From assembly GCA_008931825.1 (NCBI GenBank), contig QXVZ01003929.1, forward strand, positions 1 through 28,845: 28,845 nt of DNA. The letters run 5' to 3'. Each line of letters starts with the position of its first letter. The stretch's first letter is position 1. The stretch comes from Phallusia fumigata. Lineage: Eukaryota; Chordata; Ascidiacea; Phlebobranchia; Ascidiidae. The position numbers and the translations under genes are program-made. Below are positions 20,241-28,845 of the stretch, piece by piece. A model generated the notes under the pieces. The model had not been told where the DNA came from. It worked only from the letters and a program-made list of their open reading frames with translations, and made no database searches.

Positions 20241-20558
20241 TTGTCCTGTTTTTACAATAGGCTGGGTCAAATGCTTCGCAAATAAGCTTCGCGTATTTGT
20301 TTTTTGCAAAACCAACCAGGTTAACAAAAACGTTTGCGCAGCTGTTAAATACGTCAACGACAAAGAATGGATTACATCATCGCTTTCGAAACGCGTGACT
20401 GATAAAGCGTGGCGAACAGTTCGTTTATTTGCTTCCTTTTATCCTCGGGGTGTGTGTGGGGGGAAGCCTTAATGCGGTATGCTAACAACGAGACCACCGT
20501 CGAGCTTCCTGCCTCATTGCGGTTGCGTTGGATCCGTTTTTATTCAATTTTTTCGATT

Positions 20559-20779
20559 GTTTAAAGCAGTGTTTCTCAAACTTGTTTAGCCCAAGGACCA
20601 CTTTATCTTCGAATTTTTTTCTGAGGACCACTAAACAGAATTCCATTCTAACATGTTCTCAAAACAGGCGATTTTATAAACAAGTGCCTAGTTTAAGTCA
20701 TCTTTACGCGGACCCCTATGAGGGGATGGCGGACCACTAGTGGTCTGCGGACCACACTTTGAGAATCACAGGTTTAAAG
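20559..20779. repeat. Perfect 8-bp target-site duplication gtttaaag
   Basis: gtttaaag at 20559-20566 and again at 20772-20779, directly flanking the element at 20567-20771. Confidence 0.9.
20567..20771. mobile_element. hAT-family MITE (205 bp)
   Basis: The left end CAGTGTTTCTCAAACTTG and the reverse-complemented right end CTGTGATTCTCAAAGTGTGG are hAT-type inverted repeats (CAGTG..TTCTCAAA), with ggaccac-rich subterminal sequence on both sides. There is a perfect 8-bp target duplication and no coding capacity. Typical of non-autonomous elements moved by an hAT transposase in trans (family knowledge). Confidence 0.88.
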
Positions 20780-20796
20780 TCTATGACCTTAGTTTG

Positions 20797-20865
20797 GGTC
20801 GCTAATCACGCGACCTCCTGGTAGGTGAGAGGTTGTGGGTTCTAATCCCCCCACGGTTGCATGTG
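20797..20865 (+). repeat. tRNA-derived repeat (SINE-like)
   Basis: ggtcgctaatcacgcgacct followed by cctggtaggtgagaggttgt and gggttctaatcccc, a B box with one change. Not foldable as a full tRNA. Unrelated in sequence to the tRNA-Leu-like family at 9.3-12.1 kb. Confidence 0.55.
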
Positions 20866-20901
20866 TTTTATGGACAAGTAAGTTCAATGTCATTACTTCA
20901 G

Positions 20902-21640
20902 CCCAGTGGAACCCGATGGGTTGATCACAATTAAAGTTTCCAAACGATCAAACAGAACTCTAGTGAGACAGGTAGGAGGGGGACTCATTTGGAGCATAGG
21001 ACGCTTTCATGCGTTATACCGCCATATAAAAAACTCTGCCGCCCTCACATTCATACCCCGCGTATCGGATAGAATTGCTAGCCCGCGTTTTTACGACGAA
21101 GCACAACAGTTGGCAATGTTCATGTTGGGAAAATTGCTAAAATAAAAACAGCAAAATCATTCGACTTTTAGAACAATAAAGCATTGCAATGTTTACCCAG
21201 GTGCGAAGATTTTCATCCTTGGAGTGTTCCTTGCCCCGTTCACAACATCACAAGTTACTTTTATTCCCATTCTTACACGTGAAAACAATTTGAGTCTCGT
21301 TAAAGTAATCGATGAAATTAAGTTCACAATACTGATATACAATAATGTGTACGAAAGAGGTGAGACGGACGTTCTAATAGTAAATTGTACAAAAAATTAC
21401 ATTGGTGTGAGAGCAATAACAAAACGTGAAGGATTTTTATTCACTTCAGTTTCAAATTCAATAAATACTTCAACCGTCCTCTCGTGGACCGTCAACTAGC
21501 TCGCTTTTGTATTTCCAGAAGTCCTCGGACACCAGAAGGCCACAATATGTCTGCACGACTTTACAACTCCGAAGAAATTTCTGGATTTCGTACGTGGTCG
21601 TAGACAACGTAGTCGTAAGCCCACCGATTTGAGGTGGTAG
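20902..21640 (+). CDS. Unrecognised protein, 3' part of a multi-exon gene
   Basis: Three exons join in phase: 20902-20971 (acceptor acttcag, donor cag|GTAGGA), 21209-21359 (donor agag|GTGAGA) and 21519-21640 (acceptor tatttccag, stop TAG). The product of about 113 residues (first exon or exons missing) contains PDGLITIKVSKRSNRTLVRQ, then FLAPFTTSQVTFIP, IKFTILIYNNVYERE and HQKATICLHDFTTPKKFLDF, ending in an Arg-rich tail. The 21359 to 21519 splice is well supported by consensus and phase; the middle acceptor is less sure (a better one at 21200 has the wrong phase for exon 1). No family recognised. The open frame running past the donor at 20971 to 21145 is probably intron. Confidence 0.45.
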
Positions 21641-22014
21641 GATTTCTACAAAAGAAAAAAAACAACATATATGTTGTGTGTATAGAGCTGTTTATGCGTA
21701 AACGTCTGGCTTTTACTCAAAAACATTAACTGAACATGCATAAGATTTTTGTTAGGGGCTCATGTTGGCCTCCTAGAACGTTTTTAACTTCTGTCCTATT
21801 TTGAAACCCCAATCCTCATGTCCAACCGATGCGCCGTTATATTATGAAACCCCAGACCACTTAACCTTCCACGGTCCTTTTAGCACCTTATCTGCCCTCT
21901 TTTAACAAACCCTTCAGCATTGTCTGAATTTTTTCAAGAACAAGAGCTGAATTATGCAAAAAAAGATGTTGGCCGATAACAAACCATTTAAAACCATGAA
22001 AATATTCTATATTC
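21641..22014. other. No gene seen
   Basis: AT-rich, with no AATAAA soon after the stop at 21640 (only a poly-A stretch at 21651-21664). Short frames only. Confidence 0.4.
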
Positions 22015-22139
22015 CTACGTATTGTCTGGTTCGTTGAAGATTTTTCGCTTGTAAGCATTGACAACAATGTTGATCTCACTGAACTGAGATTGCTGATGAG
22101 TCAGGCTGGGAGCCAAAAATCCAATTCCCAACCAGGAGC
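22015..22139 (-). CDS. Possible terminal exon on the minus strand
   Basis: After a strong acceptor (ttttttctttgcag) a frame of 41 codons to TAG reads SWLGIGFLAPSLTHQQSQ, then FSEINIVVNAYKRKIFNEPD. A candidate upstream exon ends at 22177 with the donor attc|GTAAGT and the protein-like frame EPKYKELRFLTSAGVTSEAN, but its phase (2) does not fit this frame (needs 1); the fitting frame gives a shorter tail. Unresolved. The FLAP string and the following strand-like stretch faintly recall the plus-strand gene at 21209-21359, which is not enough to claim homology. Confidence 0.25.
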
Positions 22140-22239
22140 CTGCAAAGAAAAAATGACCAATAAACAATAAACTTACGAATTGGCTTCTGATGTCACACCT
22201 GCCGAAGTTAAAAAACGCAGTTCTTTGTATTTAGGTTCT

Positions 22240-23944
22240 TAAAAATAGTTACAAAAAACTCAACTAAGTTGTTGGGATGTTAAACCCCCCAATGAAAAGA
22301 TTGGTGACGTTCTACTTAAAAGTGTAAATGTAAATTATGCATTATGTCCTTTGTGTGGTGTAACTTTTTAAGTTGCTCAATATTACGTTGACAGTGGAGC
22401 GTTTAGTGATGCAATACGCAAAAAGTATTTCAATTAGTAACAAACCACATCCGAATTAAATGATATTTGCGTAAAACTGTTAGCCAACATTACGAATTGG
22501 ATTCTGCTATAAGGTACAGAGAACGTTTTACACCACTGTCGAGACAACAAGAATTTTTTGCAACTTTATAACTGCGTTCATTTAACCCCGTGTTCTGTTA
22601 TGTAATTGTATCCAGCTTACTCCCTCTCGAAGCGCTTTCAAGCGGGCAAAATTTTTGTACTTTCTCCCAACTGCGACCGCAATATCATATTTTCAAAAGG
22701 TTACTCGATTTGGCAACCGACCCTTTGATCGCACTTTCGTAAGATAATAGTTTTAAACAGATCGAATTTCGCATCTGTTACGAGTCTGCATGTAAAAACT
22801 TTCCCGCTAAAAAAAGTTAAAGTTTATGTAAGTATTTTTCATACCTGCCCAACGTAAAACGCTTATAAATGATCCCATGAGAATGTGTCTGTTTCTTCTT
22901 TAAGGCTTTTATGTTATAGTAAGTGGTGAGATGAAAATGCTGGCACGGGGTGGGGGAATGTATAAACTTTAAATTGCTAAAATCAACGGCCTGTTAACTG
23001 AAATAAAAAACAATTAACACAAAAAACTGGAACCATAACCAAGGCACACAAAAGCAGATTTGTTCTAGCTATTCATCTACGCACAAGTACATACGCACTA
23101 AGTTGTTTCAAAACAAGCCTTTGCCAGTTGCAGAGGTATGTGCAAAGCGCCGTATAAAATTGATTTAAACACAACCCAATTCCGGCTACTAAGATCTATC
23201 TGAAGATTTTTGCCATTTTAAACTATGGATAAGATTTCGTCACAGTTGCCCGCTCGAAGCTTGCTGGTATCCCAATTTCACATTCAGGTTATGGTCGGTA
23301 ATTACTTACGACAGTTGGCACAACCAGTTTCTTAAAAAATGCAATGAACTAGTTACGACCACGACAGACAAGTAATCTTCAACAAATGTCACCCATCAAG
23401 TCTATATCTCTGCCAGCAATAAAACATAAACAGAAGATAAATTCAGCGCGCAGCAGACCTACGTCGTTGCTCAATGACTTCAAGCTATTTCAGGCAACTT
23501 TTTCGGCGGGAGCTTATAAGGCTTTTTTATGTCAGGGCGGCATGTAACATTACCCCCCTTGTATTTAATTGCGCCCACACAGAGCGACAATGTTCTAACG
23601 GTGAACTAGTTGATCCACCTGGACTTTGATTGTTGTAGATAACGAAACACCTATATAGGAAGCACACAAATAACCCGAAGATATTAAGGGGTTCAAAATA
23701 AACAATTTGGTTTAAGAGACGTCCTCTAGAACCAGAAAACAACAAGGCGTGAGACAAATAGCTATTTTTCTAGCAAAATGCCAAATTAGAAATTAGTAAG
23801 TTTGCGTGATGCGTTGCCCCTTAAAATCGAAACGTGTGTAGGTTTGAAACAACTGCTGACAAGTGCAGCGTAAATGTAGCCGTTTGCGAAATTGTAAAAT
23901 CTGTAGATGTGCTGCATTTACCCAAAATAATTTGCATTCCTTTT
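22240..23944. other. No supportable gene or element
   Basis: AT-rich sequence with no long frame on either strand that looks protein-like, no tRNA and no clear inverted repeats. cgggagcttataaggc at 23507 is a TATA-like context without an associated gene. Confidence 0.4.
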
Positions 23945-24454
23945 AGTATATTGCAGAGTTTGCCTCAGTTTACCACAACTTGTCAGCTTGCAAAACGAAA
24001 CAGAATGCATGTGAGTTGACGACAAAGGACAAAGAGAACTTGACGTTGCGTTTTCCAATGTACAGTCGCAACACATTGGATATGATCACACAAGATGCGG
24101 ATACGTGACTTCGTTGTGGAGTTACGTCAAGTGAAAAACGTGACACCCGATTGGCTGAACCAGACAACACCCACAAACTTAAGGGTTAAAAGGTTTGGCG
24201 TGTTTGAATTGGTTTGCGCGACCCCATTGTTCTGGGGATTTTTACGTTGTTTAATATTGCGTCGCTACCCTTGTTTAGGGGAATAACGCCGTTAATAGAA
24301 AAGTGGACTTACACTGGTTGAGCGGGCTTTTTTGAGACTTGCGTCGCAATGGTAAACGATTATTGAAAAGCCTTTTATGTAAAACTTGCTTCGCTTCTGA
24401 CGTTACGCGTAATGTTTGTGGGGTTTGCGTGACCTTTTTGCTCTCAGTGGCGCA

Positions 24455-24467
24455 ATGAAAAATTCAG
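24455..24467 (+). other. Possible 13-nt coding start, unit 1 of the array
   Basis: An ATG in a reasonable context (gcgcaATGa), then four codons reading MKNS and one base before a consensus donor attcag|GTGCGT. The same layout recurs at 25500-25512 (MGNS) and 27507-27519 (MENS); in unit 3 (near 26504) the ATG is lost, and in the fifth unit (27786) ATG is followed by TAA and the donor is gone. A ctctcag acceptor-like site sits 7-8 bases before each ATG in units 1 and 4. Confidence 0.3.
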
Positions 24468-25499
24468 GTGCGTAAATTATTATTCGGGCGACAAAAAAGG
24501 TCAATGCTGGCAAAAATTTTGGCGACGTTTTCCACATCGGCGGGCATGAAAACACCAGGGACGTTTTTTACTGGATTTTTGGAGACTCGAACCATCCAAA
24601 ATGTGAGATTGTATAATGTAGACAGTATAATGTAGACGTTCAATAATTAATTTGTACCTTTATTTGTTTAAAGTTATAGTTTTATTTGCTAATTGTGACC
24701 CTCTGTGTTTTAGAATAAAACTGGATGGTAACGTTGATTCACCCAAGTTTAATTGTTTGTTTCGAATGTAACCATTATTGAACTTTTTACCAAAGTTTGT
24801 AGTTTAACAAAATTACAAATTAAACACACTTGGATAATCAGCCGTGTTTTTGGCAAAAATGCTGCATGTTTTTGTGCCGTTGCGGAATGAGAAAAACGAG
24901 TTTCTTTGCATCAGAAAACGTGCAATACTCGACAAAAAACGCAACAAAAGATCATTTTATGTTCGCCAAACTGTATCCTCTTTATTGCCTTGCAGACTTT
25001 GCTTCGACTTACAACTTATCAGCTTGCAGAACGAAACGTTCATCGCAGATTGCAGCAAACAGAATGCACGTGAGTTGAGGTCAAACCACACAATGAAGGG
25101 CAAATAAAACAAGACGTCACGTTTTCGAACAAACAGTTGCAACATGTTGGATACAATCACAAGATGCTGACGTTGTGGAGTTACGTCAAGCGAAGAACGT
25201 GAAACCTGATTGGCTGGTTTAGATCAAACCTACAAAATCCTTTAACCGAACGGGGGAAGGTGTGGTGTGGTATAATAGGCTTCTCTAAAAGGGCGCGACT
25301 CCTTTGTTCTGTGGGCTGTTACGTTGTTTACCGTTGCGTCGTTACCCTTGCTAAGCCTTGGGTAATGAATACGTGGGGAACCCGATTTTAAAGTCGGCTG
25401 ACAATCATTGAAAAGCCTTTTGTGTAAAACTTGCGTCGCTTCTGACGTTACGCGTAATGTTTGTGGGGTTTGCGTGACCTTTTTGCTCTTAGTGGCGCA

Positions 25500-25512
25500 A
25501 TGGGAAATTCAG
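25500..25512 (+). other. Possible 13-nt coding start, unit 2 of the array
   Basis: gcgcaATGG context, encoding MGNS plus one base, then attcag|GTGCGT. An N-terminal MGxxS pattern would suit N-myristoylation, but the downstream exon is unknown, so this is only suggestive. Confidence 0.3.
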
Positions 25513-27506
25513 GTGCGTAAATTAAATCTTCGGGCGACAAGAAAGGTGAATGGCGACAAAAATTTTGGCGGCGTTTTCCACATCGGCGGTTGTTGAGAAC
25601 ACCAGCGACGTGGGGACTCCCTTCGTTTTGAGCTCGAACCATCCAAGATATCAGAATATTGGCGCGCCAAAGTTTCCTTTTTTGTTCGATTGTCACCATT
25701 ACTTTTAACATAGTTTGGCAAACTGACAAATCGATCACAAGCAGTTTGATAATCAGCCGTTATGCCAGAAAAGTTTTCTCCAGCTGAATTCACAGTTTTA
25801 CTTTAACGAGAGTTAAAAATGATACGAACAAGATTTTTTATTCTTTGTTAATTTTTTTGCTCCTCGGAATGAGAAAAAACGAGTTTCTTTGCATCAGAAA
25901 CGTGCAATACTCGCCAAAAAACGCAACAAAACGATCATTTTATGTTCGCCAAACTGTATCCTCTTTATTGCCTTGCCATTGCAGGCTTTGCTTCGATTTA
26001 CAGAAACTCATCAGCTTGCAGAACGAAACGTCAATCACAGGTTGCAGCAAACAGAATGACGTGAGTTGAGGTCAAACCACACAACGAAGGGCAAACAGAA
26101 CCAGACGTCACGTTTTCCAACAAACAGTTGCAACATGTTGGATACAATCACAAGATGCTGACGTTGTGGAGTTACGTCAAGTGAAGAACGTGAAACCTGA
26201 TTGGCTGGTTTAAATCCAACCCACAAAACCCTACCACCGAAGGGGGATAAGATTTGGCGTTATGGTATAATAGGCTTGCCTTAAAGGCGCGACGCCTTTG
26301 TTCTGTGGCTTTTACGTTGTTTACCGTTGCGTCGTTACCCTTGTTAAGCCTTGGGTAATAACCCAGTAATGAATACGTGGGGAAACCTATTTTGAAGTCG
26401 GCTGACAATCATTGAAAAGCCTTTTGTGTAAAACTTGCGTCGCTTCTGACGTTACGCGTAAAGTTTGTTTGGTTTGCGTGACCTTGTTCCTCTCAGTGCC
26501 GCAATTGAAAATTCAGGTGCGCAATTAATCTTTGGGCGACAAGAAAGGTCAATGGCGACAAAAATTTAGGCCGCGTTTTCCACACCGGCGACTTGGAGAC
26601 TCCCTTCGTTTTGAGCTCGAACCATCCAAGATATTAGAATATTGGCGCACCAAAGTTTCCTTTTTTGTTCGATTGTCACCATTACTTTTAACATAGTTTG
26701 GCAAACTGACAAATCAATCACAAGCAGTTGGATAATCAGCCATTATGTCAGAAAAGTTTTCTCCAGCTGAATTCACAGCATCACTTTAACGAGAGTTAAA
26801 AATGATACGAACAAGAATTTTTATTGTTTTTAAATTTACTGCTACTTTTCAGAATGAGAAAAACGAGTTTCTTTGCATCAGAAACGTGCAATACTCGCCA
26901 AAAAACGCAACAAAACGATCATTTTATGTTCGCCAAACTGTATCCTCTTTATTGCCTTGCCATTGCAGGCTTTGCTTCGATTTACAGAAACTCATCAGCT
27001 TGCAGAACGAAACGTTCATAACAGGTTGCAGCAAACAGAATGACGTAAGTTGAGGTCAAACCACAACGACAAAGGGCAAACAGAACCAGACGTCGCGTTT
27101 TCCGGCGAACAGTTGCAACACGTTGAACAGAGTTACGCCACGTTGGATATAATCACAAGATGCTGACGTGACTTCGTTGTGAAGTCACGTCAAGTGAAGA
27201 ACGTGACACCTGATTGGCTGGTTCAGATCAAACCAACAAAACCCTTCAACTCAAGGGTGGAAAGGTTTGGCGTGTTTTTTGATAAACTTACGTAATGTGC
27301 ACGACTCCTGTGGAATTTTACGTTGTTTACCGTTGCGTCGTTACCCTTGTTAAGCTTTGGGCAATAACCCAGTGGTATATGTGGGGTAACCGGATTTACA
27401 GTCAACTGGAAATGAATAATTGGTCATTGTGTAAAACTTGCGTCGCTTCTGACATTACGCGTAATGTTTGTGGGGTTTGCGTGACCTTGTTCCTCTCAGT
27501 GGCGTA

Positions 27507-27519
27507 ATGGAAAATTCAG
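27507..27519 (+). other. Possible 13-nt coding start, unit 4 of the array
   Basis: gcgtaATGG context, encoding MENS plus one base, then attcag|GTGCGT. Conserved though much of the rest of unit 4 has diverged. Confidence 0.3.
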
Positions 27520-28203
27520 GTGCGTAAATAAATCTTCGGGCTACAAAAAAGGTCAATGGTGACAAAATTTCGGCTGCGTTTAGGGACAAAATGGTCATCG
27601 ATGATCGCTGTTATTTGTTGAGAAAACTCCTAGGTATGATTCAAGTTTCAAAAAGACAAAATCAGTCGACGTACAACGTTAACGGCATGTGTTGGGGCAA
27701 ACATTTGTAATGATTGAAAGTTTTTTTGCGTCAATCTTGCTTCTGAAATTGTCACTAAAACGTCACCTTTTAAAAAAGCGGCGCAATGTAAATTTTTGGT
27801 TGCGTTGATTAACTAAGAAAACAATAAAGGTCAATGCGGGATTAAAATGTGGAGCGCGTGTATTAGCAAGCTCGGAAATCACCAGTTACGCTTTTCACTG
27901 TACTTTTGGGAACTCGTTACAATTTAGGCTCGGACCACCCAAAGTTGTATTTTTTGATCGGAGTAAAAATTTCTGTGTGGAAACATGTCGAAGGAGCCAA
28001 CTTTAATTTCGCTTTTTGAGGCAAGGACGGATTACCTTTAGCTTTCTAAGACCTGGATAAACTCATACACCCAGATGACTTTTACTCCTATTGGCTCTCA
28101 CCGGGGTGTTGATTAGAAAATAACTTGATCCTTAAGCCAAATGTACAGTTCCCTTTTCAACGCGATTCAAAAAGATAATAACGAGATTTTTTTTTATTTT
28201 TTG

Positions 28204-28309
28204 TCAATGTTTCGGAGCAACTTTTTGATTCTTCGTCTGAAGTTGATTGATTTTTTCCTCTTTCGATTTGTTTTCTTCTTTCAGCTTCTGTATGTGTTCG
28301 GCCAGATAA
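28204..28309 (-). CDS. C-terminal exon of a coiled-coil protein
   Basis: On the minus strand an acceptor (tttaactgtttgggcag) opens an exon of one base plus 34 codons and TGA. The peptide starts YLAEHIQKLKEENKSKEEKI and ends NQKVAPKH. It shows heptad-like spacing of Leu/Ile (L, I, L, I, L) in a Lys/Glu-rich helix, the pattern of a coiled coil. An AATAAA on the minus strand lies just after the stop. Upstream exons would be at higher coordinates, beyond the N at 28482 or outside the window. Coiled-coil tails are too generic to name a family. Confidence 0.5.
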
Positions 28310-28481
28310 CTGCCCAAACAGTTAAACAAACAAACTATCACACTTTAAGGAAGCTTAAACCCAAAATGGCTTAAGAAAACCGAACACACTGGAATAGTGA
28401 TGAACCATGCAAGTTCATAATAACGAAACGCAAAATTAAAGGCCCAAAATACATTAGGCTATTATACGTCCTATCGCGCTA

Positions 28482-28482
28482 N
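28482..28482. other. Assembly join (single N)
   Basis: Lone N between the coiled-coil exon and the last plus-strand frame; their true distance and orientation may be wrong. Confidence 0.55.
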
Positions 28483-28486
28483 GGAG

Positions 28487-28756
28487 GTGGCATTCCTTTC
28501 AACGTCTTGGGTGTTGAAAACAGACGCGTGGTTTGTAATCGGTCGTCGCTGTTTGGTTTTAAGCCAGAAAGAAAGGCGTAAATTTATTTTGTGTGTAGAA
28601 CAGGAAAGTTTTGATAATTATGGAAAAGAGGTACTGGTACGAAACAAACAAACAGCTTGTTTGGATGCTAGCGAAATAAGTTTGTGTTACAGTCCCACAG
28701 ATCTTTTTTCTCACTGTGAGTTGTATAAGATATGTTTTATTTTTCAAAAGATTTAA
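28487..28756 (+). CDS. Weak candidate exon at the right edge, unrecognised
   Basis: An open frame starting just after the N at 28482 and ending in TAA at 28754-28756, with AATAAA at 28787-28792. It includes RRKFILCVEQESFDNYGKEV and DASEISLCYSPTDLFSHCEL. No domain, no certain start and no homology that I recognise; the opposite strand also has a 66-codon frame. Confidence 0.22.
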   Translation: MAFLSTSWVLKTDAWFVIGRRCLVLSQKERRKFILCVEQESFDNYGKEVLVRNKQTACLDASEISLCYSPTDLFSHCELYKICFIFQKI

Positions 28757-28845
28757 CACATAAACCTAACTAGTTGTTCTGTAAGCAATAAAACTGTATT
28801 TTGACCTACAGATATGCTCCATCCTAAAGAGTAGTTTTAGAACTG

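Larger units (their letters stand above)
23945..27960 (+). repeat. Tandem array of ~1-kb units (four plus a decayed fifth)
   Basis: Units begin near 23945 (diverged start), 24887, 25869 and 26854; a degraded partial unit covers ~27700-27960. Landmarks recur in order: gagaaaaacgagtttctttg, agcttgcagaacgaaacg, acagaatgacgtgagttgag, gagttacgtcaagtgaagaa, gattggctg (24149, 25209, 26199, 27212), gtttaccgttgcgtcgttac, a ttgggtaat string, taaaacttgcgtcgcttctg, then gcaatggaaaattcaggtgc, ggtcaatggcgacaaaa and, in units 2 and 3, a ~200-bp AT-rich tail. Units 2 and 3 are the closest pair. Most of the array lacks long coding frames; the short frames that recur are by-products of repetition. Confidence 0.9.

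Noticed and set aside
20972..21145. Continuation of the frame from 20906 to a stop at 21145
   Set aside because: A consensus donor at 20971 and better downstream exons make this intron read-through more likely.
23527..23757. Minus-strand frame of 76 codons
   Set aside because: Composition and context give no sign of coding; no splice signals fit.
23945..27960. CRISPR array or ribosomal DNA spacer
   Set aside because: Units are ~1 kb and diverged, with no short regular spacers and no rRNA sequence; the genome is eukaryotic.

Overview
The window reads as nuclear DNA of an animal, not of a microbe. It is AT-rich. Its recognisable genes are split into short exons with GT-AG introns of roughly 60 to 700 bases, AATAAA signals follow several stops, and there are tRNA-derived SINE-like repeats and hAT transposons with 8-bp target duplications. 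Compact genes plus this repeat mix suit an ascidian tunicate such as Ciona, but that is inference; no gene here proves it. Single N characters at 617, 12388, 13187 and 28482 look like contig joins.

Layout. 1-620: degenerate tandem repeats rich in CRE-like ATGACGT motifs. 1394-3395 (minus): eight coding exons of an alpha-arrestin (ARRDC family) whose last exon or exons I could not find. 4188-5129 (plus): small open frames with membrane-segment-like stretches, including a 126-residue candidate (4719-5099) with a poly(A) signal, and an exact 58-bp repeat spaced exactly 300 bp. 5130-6938: mostly without supportable genes. 6939-7437: a short complete hAT element with terminal inverted repeats, an 8-bp target duplication and the last ~95 codons of its transposase.

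7607-13864 is the best accessory locus: two tandem paralogous three-exon genes (7607-8978 and 11567-13864) with matching exon lengths and phases, encoding unrecognised proteins of about 102-104 residues. Introns and spacer carry several copies of one tRNA-Leu-like SINE. The second gene's intron 1 contains a 798-bp near-perfect copy of the spacer sequence 9563-10360, bounded by N on both sides, and the 17 bases before the left N are repeated right after the right N. I read that block as an assembly artefact (a misplaced allelic contig), not a real duplication.

13.4-17.4 kb holds a degenerate hAT-like element, a candidate terminal exon near 15.06-15.36 kb and sequence related to the 10.2 kb spacer. 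17.4-20.25 kb is made of diverged tandem repeats. 20567-20771 is a complete hAT MITE with a perfect 8-bp target duplication, followed by a tRNA-derived repeat and an unrecognised three-exon gene model (20902-21640). 22.2-23.9 kb shows little. 23945-27960 is a tandem array of about four ~1-kb units plus a decayed fifth. Each unit has CCAAT-type and CRE-like motifs and a tiny 13-nt ATG-to-splice-donor segment, so the array may be duplicated promoter plus first exon. The right end has the last exon of a minus-strand coiled-coil protein (28204-28309) and a weak plus-strand candidate (28487-28756).

The genes here do not form one pathway. The main themes are local tandem duplication at several scales and repeated hAT and SINE insertion.
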